A stretch of DNA of 50,360 bases from Bacteroidota bacterium. GTDB lineage: Bacteria > Bacteroidota > Bacteroidia > Cytophagales > UBA9547. The DNA lies in contig RDZG01000001.1 of the NCBI GenBank assembly GCA_004293915.1, forward strand, positions 1 to 50,360, in the 5' to 3' direction. Of the stretch, positions 23,096 to 31,422 are shown piece after piece. Each line of letters opens with the position of its first letter. Position 1 is the first letter of the stretch. The notes beneath the pieces are model-generated. The model worked only from the letters and a program-made list of their open reading frames with translations, was not told where the DNA came from and searched no databases. A program made the translations under genes and the position numbers.

Positions 23096-24175
23096 CTATT
23101 TTATAATGTCCTGTAAATTAATAAGTTGAGGGATATTATTATGGCTCCATTTTCCTAAAACTGTTCCATTTTTTAGGAGCATTAAACCAGGAATTGAGCG
23201 TATCATTGTTTTAATAACTACACCATCTGCAAAGTAATATGGCACAGCCAAATTGTATTCATGTCTAAAATCTTCAAAGGTTTGTTTATCGCTAGATGTA
23301 ATAATAATTGGTTCGATTTCGGTACCTTTTAGAGATTTTATTAAGTCATTAATTTGTGGCAAATGCGAAGTGTTGACTTTTTGAGTATTTAAAATCACAA
23401 TAAATAGTTTTGTTCCTTCCAAACTTTTTTGTGTAAAATCTCCTTCATCGTTCCACAAACTAAAATCGGTTATTTTAGGTGTTGCACAATCTGGATTTGT
23501 TAAAATCATTTCTTTAAACTGCAATGTGGTGTCGGATGGGTATTTATCAAAAGTTAAATCTTTTCCATCTTTTGTCATTATATAAGAATATATTGGCGAA
23601 CATGCAGGTTTCATTTGTTGAGCAATGTTATTACCGATTTTATAAGCTCTAAAATCCCAAACGTTCAAATATGCAATACAATATAGTGCAAATGCAAACG
23701 AACCAATGGTAAAAAATCCTACTATAATATCGCCTTTTTTATTGTCAAACCCTGCCGAAAGTTGATTTCTATAATAAAATAGAGGCAGAATAAATACCAA
23801 TAGTACAATATCCTTTGTGAACGATGTCCAAGGTTTAAGTTTTAAAAAATCGCCAAAACATCCGCAATCGGTTACTTTATTAAAAAATGCTGAGTAAAAA
23901 GTTAAGAAAGTAAAAAACAGAATTAATATTAAAAGTGCTGTTGCCGTATATTTCATTCTGTAATAAAATAATAGTGCAAAACCAAGTGCCACTTCAGCCA
24001 CACACATTAAAATTGCCACTGCAAGGGCATAAGGCACCATAAAATGTGTACCGAATACTTCAAAATATTCTTCCATTTTTATTTGTGTGCCTACTGGGTC
24101 GTTTAATTTTATTATTCCAGAAAAAATAAATAGACATCCAACGAAAATGCGACAGAATTGAAGAAAGTATTTCAT
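23096..24175 (-). CDS. DoxX/MauE-like membrane protein with C-terminal thioredoxin-like domain
   Basis: The 359-residue protein begins with a DoxX-type four-helix membrane part (about 7-25, 45-72, 75-95, 115-135) preceded by IFSGIIKLNDPVG, the typical DoxX opening, and containing the Cys motif DCGCFGDFLKL (about 103-113). A fifth membrane segment (about 150-172) and a periplasmic domain (about 185-359) follow. That domain has a thioredoxin-like end (YYFADGVVIKTMIRSIPGLMLLKNGTVLGKW, with a cis-Pro-like IPG) but no CxxC active site. A role in thiol redox or metal handling at the membrane is likely but unproven. A -7 box is at 24218-24225. Confidence 0.8.
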   Translation of the reverse strand: MKYFLQFCRIFVGCLFIFSGIIKLNDPVGTQIKMEEYFEVFGTHFMVPYALAVAILMCVAEVALGFALLFYYRMKYTATALLILILFFTFLTFYSAFFNKVTDCGCFGDFLKLKPWTSFTKDIVLLVFILPLFYYRNQLSAGFDNKKGDIIVGFFTIGSFAFALYCIAYLNVWDFRAYKIGNNIAQQMKPACSPIYSYIMTKDGKDLTFDKYPSDTTLQFKEMILTNPDCATPKITDFSLWNDEGDFTQKSLEGTKLFIVILNTQKVNTSHLPQINDLIKSLKGTEIEPIIITSSDKQTFEDFRHEYNLAVPYYFADGVVIKTMIRSIPGLMLLKNGTVLGKWSHNNIPQLINLQDIIK

Positions 24176-24217
24176 TTTAGTTTAAAGATTTGTTTTTAAT
24201 ATATAATATATGTATTG

Positions 24218-24225
24218 CAAAAATA
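24218..24225 (-). promoter_or_regulatory. Candidate -7 box for the DoxX-like gene
   Basis: The minus-strand reading is TATTTTTG, 42 bp upstream of the ATG. It lies in the 312-bp divergent gap 24176-24487, in which I see no gene and only this box and the amt box. Confidence 0.45.
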
Positions 24226-24427
24226 CTATTTTTTAATGAATCAATATATATAATGTATAAACTTTAGCATCAATTTTAAATAAGCTTTAAAATAATAAAA
24301 CTGTTTTTATGGTTAATTTTCAAGGCTTGTTTGTCTAAAAATTGTACTTATTTTGTATTTTATGGCTATTTTTTAAAGATATTATAAAAATAAATAACAA
24401 AAAATTAGATTATTAGTTTTATTTACA

Positions 24428-24435
24428 TACTTTTG
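24428..24435 (+). promoter_or_regulatory. Candidate -7 box for the ammonium transporter gene
   Basis: TACTTTTG fits TAnnTTTG and lies 52 bp before the ATG at 24488. No NtrC- or sigma-54-like -24/-12 element was seen in this gap. Confidence 0.45.
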
Positions 24436-24487
24436 AAATTATTAATAATAAAAATTAACTAAACCTTAACCTTTATTTAACTTACTT

Positions 24488-25708
24488 ATGGAACAAACAT
24501 TATTTACCACCAACAACCTATGGATGATGCTCTCAACTGGGTTGGTATTTATCATGCACTTAGGCTTTGCCACACTCGAGTCTGGTTTAACAAGATCGAA
24601 AAACACTGTAAATGTACTTTATAAAAATACACTCACTCCTGCCATAGGTTTGTTGATGTATGCATTGTGCGGTTTTAATTTAATGTATCCTGGTTTTGAA
24701 GCTGGTGCTTCAATGGACTTTTTCGGATTTGCTGGTTGGGGAATCGGTACAGATGCTGCTGGTGTAACTAGTGCATATAATCCTGGCTATACTTACTGGA
24801 CAGATTTTCTTTTCCAAGGTATGTTTGCAGCTACTTGTGCTACTATAGTTTCAGGTGCTGTTGCAGAACGTATTAAATTAGAAGCTTATTTAATATTCTC
24901 AATTTTATTTGTAGGTTTTTGTTACCCAGTATTAGGAAGCTGGAAATGGGGCTACGGTTGGTTAAACACAATGGGCTTTTATGATTTTGCAGGTTCTACT
25001 TTAGTTCACTCTGTTGGTGGATGGGGAGCTTTGGCTGGTGTTATGCTTTTAGGTGCTCGTGTGGGTAAATACGAAAACGGAAAAGTAAATGCCATACCTG
25101 GTCATAGTTTAACTTCTTCTGTAATAGGTACTTTCTTATTATGGTTGGGTTGGTTTGGTTTCAATGGAGGTTCTGTACTTTCTGCCGATCCAGCTTTAAC
25201 TTCGTTGGTATTAGTTACTACATCTCTAGCAGCTGCTGCTGGTGGTGTAGCTGCTGCCCTAACAATCTTTTTCGTAACTAAAAAACACGATTTATCAATG
25301 GTATTGAATGGTATTTTAGCTGGATTAGTTGGAATTACCGCAGGTGCAGATCAAATGGGTCCTGGAGATGCGATTATCATTGGCTTAATTTCAGGTACAA
25401 TAGTAGTTTTCTCAGTGTTTATGTTTGATAAATTAAAACTTGACGATCCAGTTGGGGCACTTTCTGTACATTTAGTTTGTGGTGTGTTTGGCACATTAGC
25501 TGTAGGTTTATTTGGTGCTAAAGCTAGTGGAGCTCAATTTATCACACAATTAACGGGTGTTGCTGCTTATGGTGCTGCTGCTTTTATATTTGCTTTTGTT
25601 ATCTTCTTAGGTTTGAAATATACTACAGGTATAAGAGTATCTAAAGATGAGGAAGTTGAAGGACTTGACTCTTTTGAGCATGGAATGAATGCATACGAAA
25701 TAAAATAG
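24488..25708 (+). CDS. amt: Ammonium transporter (Amt family)
   Basis: This 406-residue membrane protein has eleven hydrophobic segments and the Amt signatures: TLESGLTRSKN after the first helix, YWTDFLFQGMFAATCATIVSGAVAERIK, WKWGYGWL and GDDPVGA-type text before the last helices (LDDPVGALSVHLVCGVFGT). The twin pore histidines are present in TLVHSVGGWGAL and LSVHLVCG. It conducts ammonia/ammonium across the inner membrane. No GlnK/PII gene is adjacent, unlike many amt loci. A tight terminator follows. Confidence 0.96.
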   Translation: MEQTLFTTNNLWMMLSTGLVFIMHLGFATLESGLTRSKNTVNVLYKNTLTPAIGLLMYALCGFNLMYPGFEAGASMDFFGFAGWGIGTDAAGVTSAYNPGYTYWTDFLFQGMFAATCATIVSGAVAERIKLEAYLIFSILFVGFCYPVLGSWKWGYGWLNTMGFYDFAGSTLVHSVGGWGALAGVMLLGARVGKYENGKVNAIPGHSLTSSVIGTFLLWLGWFGFNGGSVLSADPALTSLVLVTTSLAAAAGGVAAALTIFFVTKKHDLSMVLNGILAGLVGITAGADQMGPGDAIIIGLISGTIVVFSVFMFDKLKLDDPVGALSVHLVCGVFGTLAVGLFGAKASGAQFITQLTGVAAYGAAAFIFAFVIFLGLKYTTGIRVSKDEEVEGLDSFEHGMNAYEIK

Positions 25709-25730
25709 CTTTTATTTGGATTGCACTACA

Positions 25731-25758
25731 AGAAAAGAGAGCGAAAGCTCTCTTTTCT
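25731..25758 (+). terminator. Terminator after amt
   Basis: A perfect 12-bp stem (25731-25742/25747-25758) is capped by a GAAA tetraloop with a T-rich 3' side. Confidence 0.88.
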
Positions 25759-25870
25759 ATTTTATACTAATCCGAATTACAACAAGTTCGTACGCTATCT
25801 CATTTCAATTATTCTATACAATTGCTATTATAAAAAGTGATATGCTTCGTTTTTTTGGCAATATTCTAAA

Positions 25871-26091
25871 TCAACAACATTTGTTAAATTCTAATTGGAT
25901 TTGAAGATACAACTTCAAATCCAAATTTATTTCTATTATTTTTTTGCTACGAATTAACTAATTTTTACTGTTTTTTTCGTGCATTCGTGGCAAATATCAA
26001 GTTAGATTGATTTTATTTCGTTCATTATTGCAATAAATCAAAGTCATATTTTGTTGTAAATTTCAAAAAATAGCCGTTTTTTAATACATTG
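25871..26091. repeat. Dispersed ~220-bp intergenic repeat, copy 1
   Basis: This non-coding stretch aligns along its length with 49499-49717; I judge roughly 70-75% identity. Shared landmarks in order are AACAACATTTGTTAAATTCT, GGATTTGAAGATAC, AAATTTATTTCTATT, TTTTTTCGTGCAT-CGTGGCAAA and TTTTAATACA. Copy 1 also has a 12-bp stem around ATACAA (25895-25924) that copy 2 has lost. The rest of the 716-bp gap 25709-26424 holds the amt terminator, the tonB terminator and the heptamer array; I see nothing in 26092-26284. Confidence 0.75.
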
Positions 26092-26286
26092 AGCAACTGA
26101 ATTATTATTTTAATTGTATTCTTACACAAATGCACTAATTTTAGTATTTTTTCATGTGTTTGTTGCTAAATATTTTGTTAGTATTTTTCGAGCATTAATC
26201 TTCTGTGTAAAATTATTATCTAAAGTCAAATAGGTATAATGAAATTAAAAGACAACTTTGATTATCAGTTCTGTTTTGTTCAAAAC

Positions 26287-26322
26287 AAAAAAAAGACCTA
26301 CAAATTTGTAGGTCTTTTTTTT
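26287..26322 (-). terminator. Terminator of the exbB-exbD-exbD-tonB operon
   Basis: An 18-bp-arm perfect palindrome centred at 26304/26305 (core ACCTACAAATTTGTAGGT) is flanked by A8 and T8, giving a T-run on either strand. Confidence 0.85.
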
Positions 26323-26345
26323 TGAAATTGCAAATATTTTTATAA

Positions 26346-26422
26346 AATTAACAATTAACAATTAACAATTAACAATTAACAATTAACAATTAACAATTAA
26401 CAATTAACAATTAACAATTAAC
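26346..26422. repeat. Heptamer tandem array (AATTAAC)11
   Basis: Eleven exact copies of a 7-bp unit are followed by a partial unit that contains the tonB stop codon (26425-26427). Every copy is identical, so the array is young or actively maintained by slippage. Confidence 0.95.
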
Positions 26423-26424
26423 AA

Positions 26425-27222
26425 TTACTGTGCTAACTTAAAATTGATTGGAATTGTAAATTTAACAGCGGCAGCTCTACCATTTTGTTTTCCAGGTTTC
26501 CATTTCGGCAATGATTTTATTACACGAAGTGCTTCTTCATCGCAACCATCACCAATGCCTTTTAATACTTCTGGATTAGAAACTTCACCATCTTTATTAA
26601 TTACAAAAGAAACAATTACACGACCTGTTGTACCCATTTGAGTTGCTTTTGGTGGATAAACAATATTTTGTGCTATGTACTTCATCATAGCAGGCTGTCC
26701 ACCACCCGGAAACTCAGGCATTTCTTCTACAACTAAGAATACTTCTTCTTTTACTTCTTCTACAGCAGGTCCAGTTTCTACAATTTCTTCAACTGCATTT
26801 TTCTCTCCCTCTACTGTTTTTGTTGAGATTTGAACATCTTTCAACTCTTCTTGCGTTGGAGGATCTTCTTCTGTTACTTTCTCATCTTCAACCACTTTTG
26901 GAGGCACAAATTTAACTGCTGCAGCTAGTTTTGGGGCTTCAATTTTTGGTGGCGGTGGCGGTGGTGGTGTGTTTGGGTCTACTGGTGGTGGTGGCAGCAA
27001 CTCTAAGTTGATTTCCACATTTTCTACATTTTCTTTTTCACCTTGTATGCTAGACAAAATTACAGGAGTAGCAATGGCAAGTGTAAATAGAATTGCAGCA
27101 ATAATCAATGCTCTATTTGCATTTTTATTGTAAAGTTTACGAAGCTCATAAGCTCCATAAGCTTGGTTTTTATTTTGAAAGATAAGTGATGTCCACGAAT
27201 CTTGTAAGAGTAAATCAGCCAT
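26425..27222 (-). CDS. tonB: Energy transducer TonB
   Basis: The 265-residue protein has a short cytoplasmic N-terminus containing NKAYGAYELRK, one membrane anchor (about 35-58), a Pro-rich periplasm-spanning linker (about 75-100; PPPPPVDPNTPPPPPPPK) followed by a Glu/Val-rich stretch, and a C-terminal TonB domain (about 170-265; MKYIAQNIVYPPKA, GRVIVSFVINKDGEVSNPEVLKGIG, PKWKPGKQNGRAAAVKFTIPINF). It transmits proton-motive-force energy to TonB-dependent outer-membrane receptors. It ends the exbB-exbD-exbD-tonB operon. Its stop codon lies in the first partial unit of a heptamer array. Confidence 0.95.
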   Translation of the reverse strand: MADLLLQDSWTSLIFQNKNQAYGAYELRKLYNKNANRALIIAAILFTLAIATPVILSSIQGEKENVENVEINLELLPPPPVDPNTPPPPPPPKIEAPKLAAAVKFVPPKVVEDEKVTEEDPPTQEELKDVQISTKTVEGEKNAVEEIVETGPAVEEVKEEVFLVVEEMPEFPGGGQPAMMKYIAQNIVYPPKATQMGTTGRVIVSFVINKDGEVSNPEVLKGIGDGCDEEALRVIKSLPKWKPGKQNGRAAAVKFTIPINFKLAQ

Positions 27223-27273
27223 TTATTAAATGTTGAATATTTATAATTATCTAACAATAAATCAATTAAAATA

Positions 27274-27819
27274 CTAAATTTCGTATTTTTTAATTAACTC
27301 CTTTTCTGTATCATCTAAGCCAACTATGGCATAACGTTTAGAACCTGTAATGTGCATTTCGTCCAAAATATCTACTACATTTTTGTATTTAGCTGTTTCA
27401 GCAGATTTAATTACAATAATGATTTTGTACATTTTTTTATCTTGGTCGTAGCCTATTTCTTTGGTTTTATCCAAAATTACTTTTCTAATTCCCGAAGCCG
27501 AAAAATCTGTTTTTGCTAACGCATCTTTTTCTTTAGTTTCAGTAGCAGTACCATGAAACCAATATACTGCATCGTCTTTTCCAAGAATTACAGTAATAGT
27601 TTGCGAAGCTTTCACATCTTGTTTCACATCTTCTTGGCTTTTGTCAGGCATGTTCAATTCCATTGTTTTTGGCTTACTCATGGTAGTGGTAAGCATAAAA
27701 AATGTAATCAACAAGAAGCCCAAATCAACCATGGGAGTCATATCTACTTTGGTGGAATTCTTTTTGGGTCCCTTTTTCCCGCCTTTTTTACTCCCACCGT
27801 CATCTGCTATTTCAGCCAT
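27274..27819 (-). CDS. exbD: ExbD/TolR biopolymer transport protein (second copy)
   Basis: The 181-residue protein has a basic N-terminal tail (GGKKGPKK), then VDMTPMVDLGFLLITFFMLTT, the single ExbD membrane helix with the conserved proton-path Asp, and a periplasmic domain ending YAIVGLDDTEKELIKKYEI. It forms the energising complex with ExbB and TonB. Bacteroidota tonB operons often carry two exbD genes, and the neighbouring 27855-28460 gene is the other copy. Spacing in the operon is 51 bp to tonB and 35 bp to the first exbD. Confidence 0.93.
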   Translation of the reverse strand: MAEIADDGGSKKGGKKGPKKNSTKVDMTPMVDLGFLLITFFMLTTTMSKPKTMELNMPDKSQEDVKQDVKASQTITVILGKDDAVYWFHGTATETKEKDALAKTDFSASGIRKVILDKTKEIGYDQDKKMYKIIIVIKSAETAKYKNVVDILDEMHITGSKRYAIVGLDDTEKELIKKYEI

Positions 27820-27854
27820 TTCTTATTATTTTTTAACGTGTTGTAAACTAAATT

Positions 27855-28460
27855 TTATAATGAAGATGGTTTTGCCTCTAATCCAGTGATTAAATTAAAA
27901 CGATTCACATTTTGATCTTGAAGTGTAGCTATTACTTTACTAACTACCTTTGCATCCGTTTCTTTATCGCCTTTGATAGCAATACGTACTTTTGGATTTG
28001 CATAACGTGCTTGTATTACCCAAGTTGATAACTCATTTACTAACGAATCGCAAGGAATACCTTGTTGCTCTACTTTAGCCATTTCTGGACCTTCGAGATT
28101 CAAATAGCCTGGCAAAGCAGCTATCGGCAATCCAAAACTATCAATCAATTTAAAGTTTTGAATTTGTTTTGCATTCAACGAAAAACCTTTTTCGGCAGCA
28201 ATTTTTTTCAAGATGGTTTCACGCACTGGCTGTGCATCTACACCAAAAAAGATACCACCATTTTTACCAATTGAAATCGTAATTAAATCCGATTCTGGAA
28301 TTGGTAATTGAGAAATAGAAGTAGGAGTATCTACTGCCATTGCCTCATTGGGTTTAAACTTTGTTGTTAATATAAAGAATGTTAGCAATAAGAAAGCCAC
28401 ATCGCACATGGCTGTCATATCGAGCGAAACCCCATGACGTTTTACTTTTACTTTTGGCAT
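27855..28460 (-). CDS. exbD: ExbD/TolR biopolymer transport protein (first copy)
   Basis: The 201-residue protein has a short basic start (MPKVKVKRHG), then VSLDMTAMCDVAFLLLTFFILTT with the membrane Asp, and a longer periplasmic domain (about 45-195; ITISIGKNGGIFFGVDAQPV, VRIAIKGDKETDAKVVSKVIATLQDQNVNRFNLITGLE). It is the ExbB partner that couples proton flow to TonB. It differs clearly from the second copy in length and sequence, so the pair is an old duplication, and a heteromeric arrangement is possible. Confidence 0.93.
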   Translation of the reverse strand: MPKVKVKRHGVSLDMTAMCDVAFLLLTFFILTTKFKPNEAMAVDTPTSISQLPIPESDLITISIGKNGGIFFGVDAQPVRETILKKIAAEKGFSLNAKQIQNFKLIDSFGLPIAALPGYLNLEGPEMAKVEQQGIPCDSLVNELSTWVIQARYANPKVRIAIKGDKETDAKVVSKVIATLQDQNVNRFNLITGLEAKPSSL

Positions 28461-28542
28461 TTTTTCAGAAATTTAGAATATGAAAACAAAATTTTGAATT
28501 CGTAAGGAGGTTAATCTAACTCCCCTTACGAATCAGCCAAAA

Positions 28543-29346
28543 TTATTTATTATTAGCCGCAAATGTTTGAGCTATTGACATACCAGCTTCATCTATGCTG
28601 TATGTTAATCCATCAATTTTGCTTGTAAAGAAGTTATAGGCAATAATAGAAATAGCCGAAGTACCAATACCAATTGCAGTATTAATAAGTGCCTCAGAAA
28701 TACCTGTTGCAAGTGCAGTTGCATCTGGAGCACCAGCCGAAGACATAGCCGCAAACGCTTTTATCATACCTAATACAGTTCCTAAAAGAGCTACAAGAGT
28801 TGCAACCGAAGCCAAAGTTGAAAGTATAGTTAGATTTTTTTCTAACATAGGCAATTCTAATGCTGTATTTTCTTCAACAGTTTTTTGAATGTTAGCGATT
28901 TTTTGGTCTTTATCTAAACCATTAGCATTTGCCATTTCTTTGTAAGTTATCATAGTTGCTTTCACAACACTTCCAACAGAACCTTTTTGTTTATCACAAT
29001 CAGCAATTGCTCCATCAACATTATTGGCTGACAATGAGTTTTTGATTTTCAATACAAACTTTTCGATAGAACTTGTTCCATTCGCTTTTGATAAAGTTAA
29101 AAAACGTTCGATAGAAACGGTAATTACTATTAATAAAAATGACATTAATATAGGAACAATCGGACCTCCTTTGTAAACTATACCTAAATAATTGCCTGGT
29201 AGTGGATGGTTGTTGTTGTCGCCTCCTTCGAAGTTAGCACCGCTCCCCATAATTAGGTGATAAATTAAATGTGCTACGATTAGACATACTACAATGGTTA
29301 GTCCTGCGAAAATCGAACCTGCTTTTGCTTCTTTTTTATTTTCCAT
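28543..29346 (-). CDS. exbB: ExbB/TolQ/MotA-family proton channel
   Basis: The 267-residue membrane protein has a first hydrophobic segment at about 12-33, a second at about 60-80 (PIVPILMSFLLIVITVSIERFL) and the family block near the C-terminus (about 170-245). That block, NLTILSTLASVATLVALLGTVLGMIKAF followed by ISEALINTAIGIGTSAISIIAYNFF, carries the MotA_ExbB channel helices. It forms the pentameric channel of the TonB energising complex and is first in the operon, with a -7 box (minus-strand TATATTTG, 29457-29450) about 100 bp upstream. Confidence 0.93.
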   Translation of the reverse strand: MENKKEAKAGSIFAGLTIVVCLIVAHLIYHLIMGSGANFEGGDNNNHPLPGNYLGIVYKGGPIVPILMSFLLIVITVSIERFLTLSKANGTSSIEKFVLKIKNSLSANNVDGAIADCDKQKGSVGSVVKATMITYKEMANANGLDKDQKIANIQKTVEENTALELPMLEKNLTILSTLASVATLVALLGTVLGMIKAFAAMSSAGAPDATALATGISEALINTAIGIGTSAISIIAYNFFTSKIDGLTYSIDEAGMSIAQTFAANNK

Positions 29347-29686
29347 TTGGTTAAGAGATGTGAATGATTGAGAAAGATTTATTTACAAAATTATTGAATT
29401 GAATATTATGAAATTGTTAAGAATTAATATTTTTTATTTTTAACGATTGCAAATATAGAATTGAAAACGTAAACGAAAAAAAAATAGTATAATCTTTTGA
29501 TGTGATGTACTTTTTTTGTGAAGATTACTTAATTTTAAAATCCATTTTGAATTAAAATTAATTTTTATGAAATTATAAATAGCTCAATATTAGATAGTTA
29601 TTTTGTTTGTGTAAGATAAAAATCAAAAATCATTTTAAACTTTTGGGTTTATATTGTAGTTTTGCATAAAATTAATAATTTAAAAA
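29347..29686. other. Divergent intergenic region between exbB and the small lipoprotein gene
   Basis: No gene is seen in these 340 bp. It holds a minus-strand -7 box TATATTTG (29457-29450) for the tonB operon and a plus-strand box TAGTTTTG (29657-29664), 22 bp before the lipoprotein ATG. The remainder is AT-rich without clear structure. Confidence 0.5.
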
Positions 29687-29935
29687 ATGACAACAAAGAT
29701 TTTAAAAATTGCGATTTCAGGTTTATTATTAGTAGTTTGTTTTTCATGTGGCAGTAAATACGCTAAGGTTAAAATTAAAGATGCAAACGCTAAATCAGCA
29801 TTGGTTTATGGCGATATTGACGGAAAAGCAAAACAATTAAAAAATACTTATCCTGCTGCAACTGCCGAAACAACTGAAAAAGCAAATGCGTTTAGAGCAT
29901 TGGTAGAAAGCGAGCTGGTAAGTGCAAAAAGATAG
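29687..29935 (+). CDS. Small lipoprotein of unknown function
   Basis: The 82-residue precursor has a lipoprotein signal peptide with lipobox VCFSC (Cys near residue 21). The mature part of about 60 residues is soluble, helical and Ala/Lys/Glu-rich (KQLKNTYPAATAETTEKANAFRALVESEL). Its last 14 nt overlap the folK start, so the two are cotranscribed although no functional link is evident. Family not recognised. Confidence 0.65.
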   Translation: MTTKILKIAISGLLLVVCFSCGSKYAKVKIKDANAKSALVYGDIDGKAKQLKNTYPAATAETTEKANAFRALVESELVSAKR

Positions 29936-30425
29936 TTTGATTCACACACTTGTTCTAGGTTTGGGAAGCAATCAAGGCGATTCCAAATCTATATTAGAAA
30001 ATGCTTATTGTTTACTTCAATCTGAGATTGGAAAAACAGTAAGCATTTCTTCGTTTTACAGCACACAACCATGGGGAAATCCAAATCAGCCCGATTTTTT
30101 AAATGCTGCAATGATATTAGAAACACAATTAAGTCCGCAAGATTGCCTTTTAGCCATCCAACAAATCGAAAATAAATTAGGAAGAATTAGAAATGAAAAA
30201 TGGGGAATTCGCACTATCGACATCGATGTACTTTTTTATGATAATTTGATACTAAAACAAAAAAACATAACCATTCCTCATCCTGAAATCGAAAACAGGA
30301 ATTTTGTATTGCATCCTTTGGAAGAAATTTGTCCAGATTTTAAACATCCTATTTTGAAAAAATCAATTTCAGAACTTTTATTGTTGTGTAATGATACCTG
30401 CGAAATAAAAAAAATAGTGTGCTAG
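29922..30425 (+). CDS. folK: 2-amino-4-hydroxy-6-hydroxymethyldihydropteridine pyrophosphokinase (HPPK)
   Basis: The 167-residue enzyme transfers pyrophosphate from ATP to the pterin in folate synthesis. Visible signatures are LGLGSNQGDS near the start, SSFYSTQPWGNPNQPDFLNAA, the HPPK motif WGIRTIDIDVLFYDN (metal-binding Asps) and IPHPEIENRNFVLHPLEEI. No ATG fits. The likely start is GTG at 29922, inside the lipoprotein gene, and a TTG at 29937 is an alternative. Confidence 0.95.
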   Translation: MQKDSLIHTLVLGLGSNQGDSKSILENAYCLLQSEIGKTVSISSFYSTQPWGNPNQPDFLNAAMILETQLSPQDCLLAIQQIENKLGRIRNEKWGIRTIDIDVLFYDNLILKQKNITIPHPEIENRNFVLHPLEEICPDFKHPILKKSISELLLLCNDTCEIKKIVC

Positions 30426-30432
30426 TTTCGAA

Positions 30433-31422
30433 CTATTTTGCACTTTGCCATTGTCCTTTTAAAAATAAAAAATAGCGATTATCTTTTTCGTCATACACAA
30501 TATCATCGTACAAATGTGGAATCAATTCCGTGCTTCTTGAATCTATTAAACCGTATTTTCCTGTGCTGCGTACTTTGAAATAATTTGGTTTTAGTTCTGC
30601 AAAATCTTTGTAAGTTGGTGCAACTTGCTCATAACCAAGTGTATTTACATATCCTGATTTAGTTTTATTTTTAATTACAAATGAGCCACTGTTGGTTTGT
30701 TTGGCTTCGTCATATTGTGGAACAATTACTTCTCTGCCTTTGTGATTTACAAATCCCCACTTTTTGTTTTTTTGTACTCCTCCGCAGCCTTTTCCAAAAT
30801 CTGAAATTTCGTCATAATAAGGAGAAACTACTAAATTTTCACTTTTATCAATGTATCCCCATTTTTTTCCAATTCTTACGGCTGCAAAATTATTTACAAA
30901 ATCCCTACATTCGTCATACTGTGTAGAAACGATTAATTGTCCGTCTGTATTCACAAATCCCCATTTGCCATGATGCGAAACCATTGCCAAGCCAGATTTG
31001 TATGGCAAATATTTATCATACGGATAATTCATTTTTACTTTTAAGTTTCCATTCATGTAATAAATAGAATATTGATTGATAAGTGCAGTTAAAATGATTT
31101 TATATTGAGGCAAAACTTCTATTTTAGTGAATTTGCAATCAATTAAAGGTTTAAAATTTGGAGAAAGTAAACCCAAATAGCCATCTTGTGTGATTTGATA
31201 ATAGCCATTTTCGAGTGGTTTTATTTCTTCATACGATTCTAAACTTATTTTTCGACGCACTATATATAATGTGTCGTTGATATATGTAATAGCCGAAAAC
31301 TGCGGATATTCAATCCAATCACCAACTTTGTCGGCAAATCCATAATAAAATCCAACTTGTCCGATGGCTACTCCACTCCTAAATTCTTGAATTGTTTTAA
31401 ACTTTTCTTGTGTGATTTGCAT
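30433..31422 (-). CDS. WG-repeat protein, downstream ORF (probably the C-terminal half of one gene)
   Basis: The 329-residue frame is built of WG (beta-solenoid-like) repeats: KWGFVNTDGQLIVSTQYDEC, KWGYIDKSENLVVSPYYDEI, KWGFVNHKGREVIVPQYDEA and KYGLIDSRSTELIPHLYDDI. There is no signal peptide at its ATG (MQITQEKF), yet the product resembles secreted WG proteins. The upstream frame (31368-32261) encodes matching repeats with a signal peptide and overlaps it by 55 nt in another frame. One extra base in the A4 run at 31422-31425 would join them into a single protein of about 610 residues. Confidence 0.7.
   Translation of the reverse strand: MQITQEKFKTIQEFRSGVAIGQVGFYYGFADKVGDWIEYPQFSAITYINDTLYIVRRKISLESYEEIKPLENGYYQITQDGYLGLLSPNFKPLIDCKFTKIEVLPQYKIILTALINQYSIYYMNGNLKVKMNYPYDKYLPYKSGLAMVSHHGKWGFVNTDGQLIVSTQYDECRDFVNNFAAVRIGKKWGYIDKSENLVVSPYYDEISDFGKGCGGVQKNKKWGFVNHKGREVIVPQYDEAKQTNSGSFVIKNKTKSGYVNTLGYEQVAPTYKDFAELKPNYFKVRSTGKYGLIDSRSTELIPHLYDDIVYDEKDNRYFLFLKGQWQSAK

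Noticed and set aside
25716..25904. 62-codon plus-strand frame after amt
   Set aside because: It runs through the amt terminator and into the dispersed repeat, with no protein-like pattern.
26346..26422. Heptamer array considered as an iteron-type origin or CRISPR
   Set aside because: There is no spacer sequence, no replication gene nearby and a perfect 7-bp period; a slippage microsatellite is simpler.
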